Shown in pieces: positions 20,788 through 30,038 of a stretch of 64,000 nucleotides of DNA. Below the pieces are notes generated by a model. The model saw only the letters and a program-made list of their open reading frames with translations, had not been told where the DNA came from and did not search any database. Both the position numbers and the translations under genes were made by a program. Positions within the stretch are counted from its first letter, which is position 1, and each line of letters starts with the position of its first letter. Source of the DNA: Lolliginicoccus suaedae (GTDB taxonomy: Bacteria > Actinomycetota > Actinomycetes > Mycobacteriales > Mycobacteriaceae); NCBI RefSeq assembly GCF_008312885.1, contig NZ_VSSO01000004.1:372001-436000 (forward strand), in the 5' to 3' direction.

Positions 20788-21859
20788 TCTCGTTCCAGCT
20801 CGGCACGCCAGGATCCTGGCGCGGGCCGGGGCGCGCCGGAGCCGGCGCCTGCAACCATCCAGGGAGACCGAACAACCAGTTCGCCCGGGCCGCGAGCAGC
20901 GCGCGATGCAGCAGCAGGGCGCCTGCCACGCCCGCAGCGGTGATCACGATCGGCCCCCATGCCTGCACCGTGCTCGCGGAGGGCACGAGCCCATTGTCGA
21001 GAGCGAGGTAGGCGAGGGTGCCCATCGCGATCTCATGCATCAGGTAGATCGGCAGCGTGACCGTTCCGAGGTAGGCCAGTGCCCGCGCGGCGGGCCCCCA
21101 CGTGATGCTCGCCGCGGCCAGGATGCCGACCGCGAGGCCGAGCAGCGTGAGAAGGATGCTGCCGAGCGCGGTGGCCGCGAGGCCGCCTTGCAGGGACAGG
21201 TAGTACATCCCCGAGTACGCGAGCGCCAGCACGGCGACCAGGCCGAGCGAGGCATGGCGGGCGAGCACGGTCAAGAAGTCGCGACCACGCACACCGATGA
21301 GGAAGAACAGGAAATAGGCGGCCATGTTCTGCCAGGTCCACGGCAGCAGGTCCTGCGCATAAGCAAGCCAAGAGACCAGGAACGCGATTCCGAGCTGAAC
21401 CCGGACATCAAGATCATTGAGAAGTTTCGCCGCAGCAAAATAGATCGCTAGCGCATAAACGAACCACAACCCATTGTGCGGCACGAGAATACCGGTGAGC
21501 AGCCGCAAGGGGTGCTCCTCCTCGTGCGTCAAGCTTGCCCCCGGCACCGCGGAGAAGTAGGCGAACCGCAGCACCACCCAGAGGCCATACAGGTAGAGCA
21601 TGAGCACGATGCGGCGGCGCCATACCTCGTTCCACGGCCGCGCCAGGATCCCGGCCGCGAAAAAACCCGAGGCCAGGAAGAACAACGGCATGCGAATGGG
21701 CTGCAGCAGCGCATTGGCGGCGACCCACCAGTCGGAGCCGTAGCCGCGCGTGACGGCGAAGTTCGTCGCATGAAAGAGAACGACCAGCAGGATGCACGCG
21801 CCCTTGGCGACATCCACCCACACCACGCGGCCAGCTTGCTTGGTGGTCGTGGCGGTCAC
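20768..21859 (-). CDS. Acyltransferase 3 family membrane protein
   Basis: 363 aa with about ten membrane helices. The N-terminus VWVDVAKGACILLVVLFHA and the later RMPLFFLASGFFAA carry the family's conserved His and Arg positions. These proteins O-acylate envelope sugars, glycolipids or exported metabolites. GTG 21859 is chosen because AGGAGGAGCCCA precedes it; the longer frame to 22078 overlaps the divergent promoter region. It is divergent from a GT87 gene, which hints at work on the same envelope glycan. Local GC falls at about 21380-21480. Confidence 0.85.
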   Translation of the reverse strand: MTATTTKQAGRVVWVDVAKGACILLVVLFHATNFAVTRGYGSDWWVAANALLQPIRMPLFFLASGFFAAGILARPWNEVWRRRIVLMLYLYGLWVVLRFAYFSAVPGASLTHEEEHPLRLLTGILVPHNGLWFVYALAIYFAAAKLLNDLDVRVQLGIAFLVSWLAYAQDLLPWTWQNMAAYFLFFLIGVRGRDFLTVLARHASLGLVAVLALAYSGMYYLSLQGGLAATALGSILLTLLGLAVGILAAASITWGPAARALAYLGTVTLPIYLMHEIAMGTLAYLALDNGLVPSASTVQAWGPIVITAAGVAGALLLHRALLAARANWLFGLPGWLQAPAPARPGPRQDPGVPSWNEIIAPVR

Positions 21860-21930
21860 TGGGCTCCTCCTGCTCGGTCCGGGCGTTCCGGAATACGGTA
21901 CGGGCCGGCGACTCACCCGCGGCACCCAAT

Positions 21931-21946
21931 TGTGACTCTGCTCACG
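21931..21946. promoter_or_regulatory. Candidate Crp/GlxR-type cAMP regulator site
   Basis: TGTGACTCTGCTCACG matches the TGTGA-N6-TCACA operator of the Crp/GlxR regulators of mycolic-acid actinobacteria at nine of ten key bases. It lies midway in the 168-nt AT-richer gap between the divergent acyltransferase and GT87 genes, 72 nt from one start and 82 nt from the other, so it could act on either. No regulator gene is in the window. Confidence 0.45.
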
Positions 21947-22027
21947 TGCCAGATCAGTCACATTTCTGTAGCGTCGTAATAAATGAATCGGCAATGCGTT
22001 TGTTTTACTAACTCTTTGGAGAACGTT

Positions 22028-23344
22028 TTGGCCCGGAAGAACAATGAAGCAACAATAGCTCGAGCGGAGCGCGATCATTCTTGGCTAGCGCCATCAATGA
22101 TTCTCCTGGGGATCGCCGCGACGATCGTCGCCGTTGGTGTGGTGGTGCACGATGCCGCTTCAGGCCAACTCATCGATCTCGCGGTGTTCCAAGCGGCCGG
22201 GCAAGCCTTCATGGATGGGACACCGCTCTACAGCAACGACTTCGAGCGCCCCTACGGATTGCGGTTCATCTATGCGCCGTTCGCCGCGATGCTCTTCGCG
22301 CCACTCGCGCTCATCGATGAACCAATGCTGCACCTGGCCTGGACCATCACCAGCGTAGTCCTGGTGTGGGCGATCCTGCTGATGCTGCTCCGCCATGCCT
22401 GGCCGGCATTGCGCGCGACGCCCGAGCGTTCCGCGACGATCGCCACAGCGTTGCTCGGCGTGGCGCTGGTGCTCGAGCCCGTGGTCTCCACGAAGTACTT
22501 CGGCCAGATCAACCTCGTGCTCATCGCTCTGGTCGTCGCCGATCTCACGGGAACCATCCCGCGTCGCTTCCGCGGCATAGCTACCGGCATCGCTGCCGCG
22601 ATCAAGGTCACCCCAGCCGCGTTCGGACTGGTGTTCCTGCTGCGCAAGGATCTCGGATCCGTCGCCCGCGCCATCGCCACTGGCCTCGCGACCATCGCGA
22701 TCGGCTTCCTCGCGCGGCCCGAGTCCTCGATGTGGTACTGGACCTACGAGTTCTTCCGCACCGACCGCGCGGGCGGGCACTCCTACGGCCCCAACCAGGC
22801 ACTGACCGGCGTGCTGAGCCGCATCGGGCTCGAGGGCACCGCCAAGGACGCCCTGTGGATCGTGGGAGCCCTACTCATCGTGGCCGCCGCGACCTGGTGC
22901 GCCTGGCGATTCACCCGCCGCGGCGACCACATCGTCGCGCTCGGCCTGGTCGCGCTCGCCTCGCTCGCGGCCGCACCATTCGCCGTCACCCACCACTGGG
23001 TATACGCGCTGGTGCTGCTGCCGATCGCGGTCGCCCCTGCCTACCGGTCCTGGCGCCCGCTGATCATCACCGCGATCGTGGTGTTCATCCTCGCCCCGCA
23101 CCGCTACGCCATCGACGAGCCCAGCGGAATCGCCGCGAACGCCTACAACCTCGTCGTCGGTAACGGGCAGTTCTGGATGGCGATGGTCCTGCTCATCGCG
23201 GCGTGCATCGTGGCACGCCGCAGCATCACGGGCCACGGTTCTGCGGGACACATTGCTGCGGGCTCAGGCGACCGCGACGAGGACCCTCGCTCGGGCACCG
23301 CCAGCGACAGGAAGGAGCACTCGCTGGCCGAGATGCCGCGCTAG
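22028..23344 (+). CDS. GT87-type polyprenol-phosphate mannosyltransferase
   Basis: 438 aa with about ten membrane helices. GT-C glycosyltransferase of the GT87 group (PimE and arabinofuranosyl transferase AftC relatives), which uses lipid-linked sugars on the outer face of the membrane to build PIM, LM/LAM or arabinogalactan. Seen: the early acidic loop DLAVFQAAGQAFMDGTPLYSN, YAPFAAMLFAPLAL, and KYFGQINLVLIALVVADL. TTG 22028 has GGAG 6 nt upstream; ATG 21983 is possible but lacks a binding site. The sugar and acceptor cannot be told from sequence. Confidence 0.8.
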   Translation: MARKNNEATIARAERDHSWLAPSMILLGIAATIVAVGVVVHDAASGQLIDLAVFQAAGQAFMDGTPLYSNDFERPYGLRFIYAPFAAMLFAPLALIDEPMLHLAWTITSVVLVWAILLMLLRHAWPALRATPERSATIATALLGVALVLEPVVSTKYFGQINLVLIALVVADLTGTIPRRFRGIATGIAAAIKVTPAAFGLVFLLRKDLGSVARAIATGLATIAIGFLARPESSMWYWTYEFFRTDRAGGHSYGPNQALTGVLSRIGLEGTAKDALWIVGALLIVAAATWCAWRFTRRGDHIVALGLVALASLAAAPFAVTHHWVYALVLLPIAVAPAYRSWRPLIITAIVVFILAPHRYAIDEPSGIAANAYNLVVGNGQFWMAMVLLIAACIVARRSITGHGSAGHIAAGSGDRDEDPRSGTASDRKEHSLAEMPR

Positions 23345-23360
23345 CTGCCCCGCGAGGCAG

Positions 23361-24038
23361 TCAGGCGGTGAGGACCCCGTCGAGCACGGACAGGAACATG
23401 CCCATCCCGTCGTCGCTCGGCCCGGTCAGCGCCTCGGTGGCATGCTCGGGATGCGGCATGAGGCCCACGACCCGGCCGTTCGCCGACGCCACGCCCGCGA
23501 TGCCTCGCTGCGACCCGTTCGGGTTGGCTCCCGCGTAGCGGAACACCACGCGGCCCTCGCCCTCGAGCTCATCCAGGGTCTCCCCGGAGGCCTGGTAGCG
23601 GCCCTCGCCCGACTTCAGCGGAATGAGGATCTCCGCGCCCGGCTCGTAGCGCGACGTCCATGCCGTCGCGCTCGACTCGACGCGCAGCCACTCATCGCGG
23701 CAGATGAAGTGCAGGCCCTCGTTGCGGGTCAGCGCGCCCGGAAGCAGGCCAGCCTCGCACAGCACCTGGAAGCCATTGCAGATGCCCAGCACCGGCATGC
23801 CACGGCGGGCAGCCTCGACGACCTCGCCCATGACTGGCGCGAAGCGCGCGATCGCGCCGCACCGCAGGTAATCGCCGTACGAGAAGCCGCCCGGCACGAT
23901 GACCGCGTCCACGCCCTTCAGGTCAGCGTCGGCATGCCACAACGCGACATCCTCGCCGCCTGCAAGCCGTACCGCCCGCGCCGCGTCAACGTCATCGAGC
24001 GTGCCGGGAAACGAGATCACTCCAATGCGCGCGCTCAC
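23361..24038 (-). CDS. purQ: FGAM synthase glutaminase subunit
   Basis: 225 aa class I glutamine amidotransferase that delivers ammonia to PurL. The catalytic triad is visible: Cys in [11 protein letters not shown] (near residue 86) and the C-terminal His/Glu pair in [27 protein letters not shown] is the PurQ signature. The GTG start overlaps the purS stop as GTGA. purL is 7 kb away on the same strand, separated by other genes. Confidence 0.96.
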   Translation of the reverse strand: MSARIGVISFPGTLDDVDAARAVRLAGGEDVALWHADADLKGVDAVIVPGGFSYGDYLRCGAIARFAPVMGEVVEAARRGMPVLGICNGFQVLCEAGLLPGALTRNEGLHFICRDEWLRVESSATAWTSRYEPGAEILIPLKSGEGRYQASGETLDELEGEGRVVFRYAGANPNGSQRGIAGVASANGRVVGLMPHPEHATEALTGPSDDGMGMFLSVLDGVLTA

Positions 24039-24280
24039 GCCTCGACCTCCACCCGGGCAACTTCCCAATCCTCGATCACGGTGTTCGCCAGCAGCGACTC
24101 CGCGATCCGCGCCACCGTCTCATCATCCACGGTGTCGGCGACCTCGAGCTCGAACCGCTTGCCCTGGCGCACCGACAGCACGCCATCGAAGCCCAGGCGC
24201 GGCAGCGCGCGCTCGATCGCCTGCCCCTGCGGATCCAAGATCTCAGCCTTCGGCATGACACTGACAACTACACGAGCCAC
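24035..24280 (-). CDS. purS: FGAM synthase PurS subunit
   Basis: 81 aa. PurS bridges PurL and PurQ in the FGAM synthase complex. The sequence begins [19 protein letters not shown] and contains [18 protein letters not shown], both typical. GTG 24280 is supported by GAGGAG 6 nt upstream. It overlaps purQ by 4 nt, so the two are translationally coupled. Confidence 0.95.
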   Translation of the reverse strand: MARVVVSVMPKAEILDPQGQAIERALPRLGFDGVLSVRQGKRFELEVADTVDDETVARIAESLLANTVIEDWEVARVEVEA

Positions 24281-24412
24281 CCGGCACTCCTCGCCACCTC
24301 GATACCACTGCAAGCACTGCACCACGCGCGGAGCGCGGCCAGCCCTAAGCGTACCGGTTCCCGGGAGCAGTTTTTGCCCACGACCATGGCCCCGCCCCCG
24401 ATACTGGAACAC

Positions 24413-25069
24413 ATGCGGTTGACCCATTTCGGACATTCCTGCCTGCTCGCCGAGATCGCCGGCACCCGTGTGCTGCTCGATCCCGGCACGTTCTCCCACG
24501 GATTCGAGGGCATCACCGGACTCGATGCCATCCTCATCACCCACCAGCACCCCGACCACATCGACACCGCGCGGCTGCCCGATCTGCTCGCCCACAACCC
24601 CACCGCCCGGCTCATCGCCGATCCCTCCACCGCCAGCAGCCTCGGCGATGCCTGGCAGGCCGCGCTCCCCGGCCAGCAGCTCGCCATCGGAGACATCCAG
24701 GCCACCATCGGGGGCGGGCGGCACGCCGTCATCCACCCCGACATCCCCGTGATCGACAATGTCTCCTACCTGCTCGGTACCGCGGAGCGACCGGGCCAGC
24801 TCCTGCATCCCGGCGACTCGCTCTATGTGCCGCCGCAACCGGTGGAGGCTCTCGCCATTCCCGCCGCAGCACCGTGGATGCGTATTGCCGAGGCCATCGA
24901 CTATTTGCGGGCCGTGCGGCCGGGCACCGCGATACCCGTGCACCAGGGGATCCTGTCCGATGATGGCCTGGGCGTCTACTACTCGCGGCTCGCCGAGATG
25001 GCCAGGCCCGGCACGAGGTTCCGCGCGCTCGAGGGCGAGGTGGAGACCAGCATCGAGCGCGACGGCTGA
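24413..25069 (+). CDS. Metallo-beta-lactamase-fold hydrolase (YtnP/UlaG-like)
   Basis: 218 aa. The N-terminus MRLTHFGHSCLL and the metal-binding ITHQHPDHIDTARL (about residues 47-61, HxHxDH) define a zinc-dependent MBL-fold hydrolase of the COG2220 type. A further His in LLHPGDSL and the late VHQGIL fit the remaining ligands. The substrate is unknown. ATG 24413 is preferred over ATG 24374 because conserved sequence starts there. It is divergent from purS and convergent with the ABC permease. Confidence 0.82.
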   Translation: MRLTHFGHSCLLAEIAGTRVLLDPGTFSHGFEGITGLDAILITHQHPDHIDTARLPDLLAHNPTARLIADPSTASSLGDAWQAALPGQQLAIGDIQATIGGGRHAVIHPDIPVIDNVSYLLGTAERPGQLLHPGDSLYVPPQPVEALAIPAAAPWMRIAEAIDYLRAVRPGTAIPVHQGILSDDGLGVYYSRLAEMARPGTRFRALEGEVETSIERDG

Positions 25070-25137
25070 GTCGGCCGGTTGGCGGTGGCGGGCCGTGTCC
25101 GACGTCGAGCGATGTCCGCAAGAGCACCGGAAAACGA

Positions 25138-25187
25138 CAAACGCGATAGAAACCGCCCTGAATTCTGGGTGGTTTCTATCGCGTTTG
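25138..25187. repeat. Dispersed hairpin element, copy A
   Basis: Perfect 17-bp inverted repeat, CAAACGCGATAGAAACC (25138-25154) and its complement (25171-25187), around a 16-nt loop that pairs further (CCC with GGG). The same arms recur at 41343-41390. It lies in the 169-nt gap between two convergent genes, the MBL hydrolase and the FtsX permease. Homology to the other copy extends about 15-20 nt outside one arm (GCACCGGAAA). It may be a two-way terminator or a REP-like repeat; there is no T-tract outside the stem. Confidence 0.85.
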
Positions 25188-25238
25188 CGGCAGCGGACCA
25201 GCGGGCCGAAGAGCCCCCGCCGAAGGGCCGACCGCGCG

Positions 25239-27782
25239 CTACAGGTCGGCGATGGCCTCCAGCGGCTTGGTGCGCGCCGCCCGGTTCGCGGGCCAGAGCG
25301 CGGCGAGCACACCAACCACGGCGGACCCGAAGAGCATGAGCACCACCTGCCCCCACGGCACGGCGAGGATGCGCAGCCCCTCGTCACGGAGGGTCTCGAC
25401 GAACGCCCAGCCGAACAGGATGCCAAGGACCACACCGAGCACTGCGCCGAATACCGCGATGAGGGCGGACTCGATGTAGATGGTGCGCCGCACCTGCTTG
25501 CGATGCATGCCCACGGCACGGAGCATGCCGATCTCGCGGCGGCGCTCGACCACCGACAGCGCGAGCGTGTTGATGATGCCGAGGATGGCGATCACCACGG
25601 CGAGCGCGAGGAGCGCGTAGAGCAGCGACAGGATGAGGTTGATCTGCTGGGCCTGCGAGTTCTTGAACTCCTCGCGGTCCATCACCTGCACCACCACGAA
25701 GGGCTCGACCGCCTGCTCGATGCTCTCGCGCAGCCCGGCCGCGTCGGTGCCATCCTCGGCGAGGACCATCACGAACACGGTGGTCTGCACGAACGCGGGG
25801 ATCAGCGCGTTCATCGCCTCGTCGGAGAGCACCATCGACGCGGTGAGGTTGTTGCGCTCGAAGATGCCGATGACCTCGGCATCGACGGTGCCATCGCGGG
25901 CCGGGCGCTCGATGCTCGCGGTGTCGCCCACGGCCAGGCCGAATCGTTCCGCGGTGGCCTCGTCGACCATGACGCTGCTGCCCTCGAGATCACTGTTGCC
26001 CTCGACCATCGGAATCTCGATGACACCGTTCACGCCGCCGTCGAGGTTGGTCCCGGTGATGCTCTGCCCGTCGATGAACGCCGGTGCGATCTTCAGCGCG
26101 GCGGCCTTCTCCACGCCCCGCACCCGCTCCACGGCGGGCGCGACCACGCCGGGCACGCCGGTCATCTGCGGCCCGCTGAGCACGTAATCAGCCTCGACAC
26201 CCTGGTCGATGAGGTCGTCGATGCTGGCCTTCGCCGAGTTGCCGAGCACGCCGATGACGGTGACGAGGGTGAGGCCGAGGGTGAGGGCGAACGCGGTGGC
26301 GGCGGTGCGCCGCGGGTTGCGGATCGCGTTGGTGCGGGCGAGCTTGCCCGTGGCCCCGAACGGCTTGCTGAGCACGCCCAGCGCACCGATGGCAGGCTTG
26401 GCGAGGCCCGGGGTGGCGAGCAGCACCGCGACGATCAGCAGTCCCGCGCCGATGCCCACCCGGATCGCTCCGTCCTGCCCGGTGTACTCGGTGCCCCAGA
26501 TCAGCAGCGCGAGCGCGGGCACGCCGATCACGGCGCCAATGAGGGTGCGCGAGCGGGTGGAGTCGCTCGACGCGGACGTCTCCTCGCGCATCGCCGCGAC
26601 CGGTGGGATGCGCGAGGCGCGCCGCGCGGGCGCGTAGGCACTGACGATGGTGACGAGGATGCCGACCGCGAGGGCGACGATCACGGTGCGCGGCTCGAGA
26701 GCCAGAGCGCCGCCGGGCAGCCCAAGGCCAGTGGCGTCGAGGACGATGCGCAGCCCATAGGCGATACCGACGCCCGCGGCGAGGCCCAGGATGCTGCCGA
26801 TGATGCCGACGACGAGAGCCTCGAAGATGACTGATCGGCTGATCTGCTTGCGGCTCGCGCCGATCGCCCGCAGCAGCGCCATCTCGCGGAGCCGCTGGGC
26901 AACGATCATCGCGAACGTGTTGTAGATGATGAACGTGCCGACCACTAGCGCGATGGCCCCGAACGCGAGCAGGAAGTAGTTGATGAACGACAGGTTCTGC
27001 TCGAGCTCGTTCTGCTGGCTATCGCGCGCCTCGCTGCCGGACAGGACGTCGAACCCGTCGGGCACGAGCGCCGCCACCTGCTCGCGCAGGTCCTCCTGCG
27101 AGACGCCTTCGGCGGCGGCGAGATCGAGGCGGGAGACATGGTCGCCGTCGGAGAACAGGTCAAGGGCCTGCTGCTCGACGAACTGCACCCCGATGAACCC
27201 GCCCACATCGACGGGCAGGTCGTAGGTCCCGGTGACGGAGACGGTGACGGTGCCACTGTTGGGGACGAGGACGTCCACGTCGTCGCCGACCTCGAGCCCG
27301 GCCCGCTCCATGCCGGACGAGTTGATGATGACCTCACCCTCGCGAGCGGGCGGCTCGCCGGACACCATCTCGATGGGTTGCCCGATCGCGGTCTCCGGCG
27401 GGAAGTAGGGCTCGCCCTCGCTGGGCGCGCCGCCCGTCTGCACCGCCGATCCATCCTTGATCAGGATGACCTGGCCACCGGCATACTTGACGGAAGCCCG
27501 CACGTCCGGCAGGGTCGCGATCTGATCGGCGAGCTCGAGCGGCACGCCCAGCGACGCCTGGTTCTCGGGCACCACGCGCACGTCGACGCCCTGCGAGGAA
27601 CCGGTGAAGATCTGGTCGAAGGTCTTCTTCAACGTATCGGTGAACACGAACGAGCCGGTCACGAATGCCGTGCCGAGCACCACGGCGAGCACCGTGAGGA
27701 ACAAACGCAGCTTGTGGGCCCCGAGGTTGCGCAGCGACACCTTGCGCATGGGCGCGCGCGACGGCGCGGCAGTCACCGGCAT
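25239..27782 (-). CDS. FtsX/MacB-type ABC transporter permease
   Basis: 847 aa. A signal-anchor helix (about residues 24-47), a large extracytoplasmic MacB-like domain, then FtsX-type helix triplets at about 270-420, a central segment (about 430-500), a second extracytoplasmic domain and a final helix triplet at about 720-835. This duplicated layout is that of LolCE/MacB-like permeases that move lipids, lipoproteins or peptides without transporting them through a channel. The cargo is unknown. ATG 27782 overlaps the ATPase stop by 1 nt, so the two are coupled. Confidence 0.92.
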   Translation of the reverse strand: MPVTAAPSRAPMRKVSLRNLGAHKLRLFLTVLAVVLGTAFVTGSFVFTDTLKKTFDQIFTGSSQGVDVRVVPENQASLGVPLELADQIATLPDVRASVKYAGGQVILIKDGSAVQTGGAPSEGEPYFPPETAIGQPIEMVSGEPPAREGEVIINSSGMERAGLEVGDDVDVLVPNSGTVTVSVTGTYDLPVDVGGFIGVQFVEQQALDLFSDGDHVSRLDLAAAEGVSQEDLREQVAALVPDGFDVLSGSEARDSQQNELEQNLSFINYFLLAFGAIALVVGTFIIYNTFAMIVAQRLREMALLRAIGASRKQISRSVIFEALVVGIIGSILGLAAGVGIAYGLRIVLDATGLGLPGGALALEPRTVIVALAVGILVTIVSAYAPARRASRIPPVAAMREETSASSDSTRSRTLIGAVIGVPALALLIWGTEYTGQDGAIRVGIGAGLLIVAVLLATPGLAKPAIGALGVLSKPFGATGKLARTNAIRNPRRTAATAFALTLGLTLVTVIGVLGNSAKASIDDLIDQGVEADYVLSGPQMTGVPGVVAPAVERVRGVEKAAALKIAPAFIDGQSITGTNLDGGVNGVIEIPMVEGNSDLEGSSVMVDEATAERFGLAVGDTASIERPARDGTVDAEVIGIFERNNLTASMVLSDEAMNALIPAFVQTTVFVMVLAEDGTDAAGLRESIEQAVEPFVVVQVMDREEFKNSQAQQINLILSLLYALLALAVVIAILGIINTLALSVVERRREIGMLRAVGMHRKQVRRTIYIESALIAVFGAVLGVVLGILFGWAFVETLRDEGLRILAVPWGQVVLMLFGSAVVGVLAALWPANRAARTKPLEAIADL

Positions 27783-28546
27783 CAGATCTTCTCCAGGTTC
27801 TTCATCGTGTCGATGATGGAGTCCGCGGTGGGCTCGTACAGCTCGTCGACGATGTTGCCGTCGGAGAGGAACACGACCCGATCGGCGTAGCTCGCGGCGC
27901 GCGGATCGTGGGTGACGATCACGACGGTCTGCCCGAACTCGTTGACCGAGGCCCGCAGGATCTCGAGGACCTCCGTCCCGGAGCGGGAATCGAGGTTGCC
28001 GGTCGGCTCGTCGCCGAAGATGATCTCGGGGCGGCCCACGAGCGCGCGGGCACAGGCAACGCGCTGCTGCTGCCCGCCGGAAAGCTCGCTGGGACGGTGG
28101 TCGAGGCGATCACCGAGACCGAGCCGCGTCACGACAGTATCGAGCCATTCGTTGTCCGCTGCCCGGCCCGCGATATCGAGCGGCAGGGTGATGTTCTCCA
28201 GCGCCGTCAGCGTCGGAACGAGGTTGAACGCCTGGAAGACGAAGCCGATGCGGTCGCGCCGCAACTGGGTCATCTGCCGGTCGTTGAGCTCGGTGAGCTC
28301 GGTGCCGCCGATGTTCACCGACCCGGAGGTGGCGGTGTCGAGCCCGGCGAGGCAATGCATCAGGGTGGACTTGCCGGACCCGGAAGGGCCCATGATCGCG
28401 GTGAACTGGGCCCGGGCGAACTCGACATCGACCCCGTCCAGCGCGCGTACCTGGGTGTCTCCACTGCCGTAGATCTTCATGAGGCTGCTAGCGCTGGCGG
28501 CGATGTCATCGCGGCCTGGATTCGTCTCGACCATGCGCCCCATCAT
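27782..28546 (-). CDS. ABC transporter ATP-binding protein (LolD/MacB class)
   Basis: 254 aa, partner of the FtsX-type permease. Walker [11 protein letters not shown]-loop [17 protein letters not shown], signature LSGGQQQR, Walker [13 protein letters not shown] and the switch His in [15 protein letters not shown] are all intact. The GNLDS sequence after Walker B is usual for the LolD/MacB group. The start is uncertain among ATG 28546, 28543 and 28534; none has a clear ribosome binding site. The conserved domain begins near 28500. Confidence 0.93.
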   Translation of the reverse strand: MMGRMVETNPGRDDIAASASSLMKIYGSGDTQVRALDGVDVEFARAQFTAIMGPSGSGKSTLMHCLAGLDTATSGSVNIGGTELTELNDRQMTQLRRDRIGFVFQAFNLVPTLTALENITLPLDIAGRAADNEWLDTVVTRLGLGDRLDHRPSELSGGQQQRVACARALVGRPEIIFGDEPTGNLDSRSGTEVLEILRASVNEFGQTVVIVTHDPRAASYADRVVFLSDGNIVDELYEPTADSIIDTMKNLEKI

Positions 28547-28580
28547 TCCAACCGGGGAGCCCCCGCGCCATCCGAACATG

Positions 28581-28610
28581 CCCCGGGATCCAAGGTGTCT
28601 CGGATCGGGG
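28581..28610 (-). terminator. Possible terminator between DUF2334 and ABC ATPase genes
   Basis: An imperfect hairpin: GATCC (28587-28591) pairs with GGATC (28602-28606), extended by CCCC (28581-28584) with GGGG (28607-28610) across a 2-nt bulge; the loop is 10 nt. It lies 14 nt after the DUF2334 stop on the minus strand. There is no T-run. Confidence 0.35.
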
Positions 28611-28623
28611 TGCTCCCTGAGTG

Positions 28624-29328
28624 CTAGGCGGCGTCGGCGATGGCCCGCCGATAGGGCCAGCGATAGGTCGTGGGCGTCGCGCCGTGGTGCAGGCTCAGGT
28701 CGATCGCGTCGAGGAAGGCCTGCCGGGGGCCGGAGCGCTGCAGGTGCTTGGCCTTGATCGCGAGGCGCACCACTCCGCCGCGCCGCGCGACCCGCTCGGA
28801 GGTCATGACCAGCGACCGGCACCACCACGGCTCGGACAGGAACCCCTCCCCCACCCCGAGCACGCGCGCCCGGGTGACGAGGTTGTGCTCGAGGTCGCGG
28901 ATGGCGGTGAGATCGGCGCACAAGCGGAACCCGACGCGTGGCAGCATCATCAGCGCGCCCTCGGAGACGATCCAGCGTGGCGGGGCGAAAAGCCTGGTCC
29001 GCAGGCCCGATTCCTCCATCACGCGATCGGCCGCGATGAGCCGGAGCATCGCCTCGTGCGCGGGAAGGGTGGCGAACTCGGCGCGGCGCTTCTTCGTCGC
29101 GGCCTGGTCGTAGCCATGCATCAGGATCGAGGCGCCACGAGCCTGCTGGCCCCGCAGCCATTCCTGCGTCGCGGGGTCGTTGAGCAAGCGGTACTTGCCC
29201 TTCATGCGGGGCGCCACGAGCAGCGACGCCGGCACGTCCCGTCGCTCGAGCTCCTCGAGGAAGCTCGCCGCGAGATCCACGGTGGTATCGCGGATGCCGG
29301 ACACCGAGACCAACAGTTCTGCGCTCAT
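28624..29328 (-). CDS. DUF2334 polysaccharide-deacetylase-like protein
   Basis: 234 aa. It has the NodB-like deacetylase layout seen in DUF2334 proteins: an early SVSGIRDTTVDLAASFLEEL, ILMHGYDQ (the His-x-x-Asp-like metal region, near residue 70), RLFAPPRWIVSEGAL (near 112) and a terminal LSLHHGATPTTYRWPYR. Whether it deacetylates a sugar is not known. The Mycobacterium counterpart, Rv0787, also lies by purS/purQ. No signal peptide, so it is probably cytosolic. Upstream, 29329-29426 holds no gene. Confidence 0.75.
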   Translation of the reverse strand: MSAELLVSVSGIRDTTVDLAASFLEELERRDVPASLLVAPRMKGKYRLLNDPATQEWLRGQQARGASILMHGYDQAATKKRRAEFATLPAHEAMLRLIAADRVMEESGLRTRLFAPPRWIVSEGALMMLPRVGFRLCADLTAIRDLEHNLVTRARVLGVGEGFLSEPWWCRSLVMTSERVARRGGVVRLAIKAKHLQRSGPRQAFLDAIDLSLHHGATPTTYRWPYRRAIADAA

Positions 29329-29426
29329 AATCCCACGGTCACATCACGGAATGTACGGACTCTGACCCCAAGGTGTCCGGTATGCGAACGTTTCGCGCCC
29401 GTGGCGCCGTCTCGGGGACGCGAGGC

Positions 29427-29918
29427 TCAGCGCAGCAGCGATTCGATGGCCCCGGTCACAGCTGGATCGTCCGGCGTGGTGCGCGGACGGAACCGCTTGG
29501 CCACCGATCCGCTCCCGTCCACGAGGAACTTCTCGAAGTTCCATTGGATATCCCCTGCCTCGCCCGCGTCGTCCGTGGCCGCGGCCAGCACCTCGTACAG
29601 CGGATGCCGCTGCGCGCCATTCACGTCGGCCTTCTCCAGCATCGGGAACGTCACCCCATACGTGGTGGAGCAGAACGTGGCGATCTCCTCCGCCGAGCCA
29701 GGCTCCTGCCCGCCGAACTGGTTGCATGGCACACCGATGACCGTCAGCCCGCGCTCCCGGTAGTGCCCGGCGATCTCCTCGAGCTGCCGGTACTGCGGAG
29801 TGAGCCCGCAGCGCGATGCCACGTTCACCACCAGGTACGGGCCCGGCCCAAGGTCCGAGAGAGTGGTGGGCTCGCCGTCGAGGGTCCGCAAGGGCATGGA
29901 GGCAACTGTTGTCGGCAT
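29427..29918 (-). CDS. Glutathione peroxidase family, probably thioredoxin-dependent
   Basis: 163 aa. Peroxidatic Cys37 in VASRCGLTPQY, Gln71 in CNQFGGQEPG and Trp in WNFEKFL form the GPx triad. A further cysteine in ATFCSTTYG (near residue 84) suggests the two-Cys, thioredoxin-using type; actinobacteria of this group lack glutathione. The first residues are MPTTVASMPLRTLDGEP. A gpx gene beside the purine cluster is also known, from memory, in corynebacteria. Confidence 0.93.
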   Translation of the reverse strand: MPTTVASMPLRTLDGEPTTLSDLGPGPYLVVNVASRCGLTPQYRQLEEIAGHYRERGLTVIGVPCNQFGGQEPGSAEEIATFCSTTYGVTFPMLEKADVNGAQRHPLYEVLAAATDDAGEAGDIQWNFEKFLVDGSGSVAKRFRPRTTPDDPAVTGAIESLLR

Positions 29919-30038
29919 GCCACCAAGGTACCGAGAACGGGATGGAAGGTCACGGATTCATCCACGCGCAGCGACCATTGCGTTGCGGGATTACCAGAGC
30001 ATTACCTGGCCACGCGGGCACCGTGTGAGACTGGCGGC

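Noticed and set aside
28590-29377. Direct repeat CCAAGGTGTC on both sides of the DUF2334 gene (28590-28599 and 29368-29377)
   Set aside because: Only 10 nt long, no terminal inverted repeats or transposase; likely chance.
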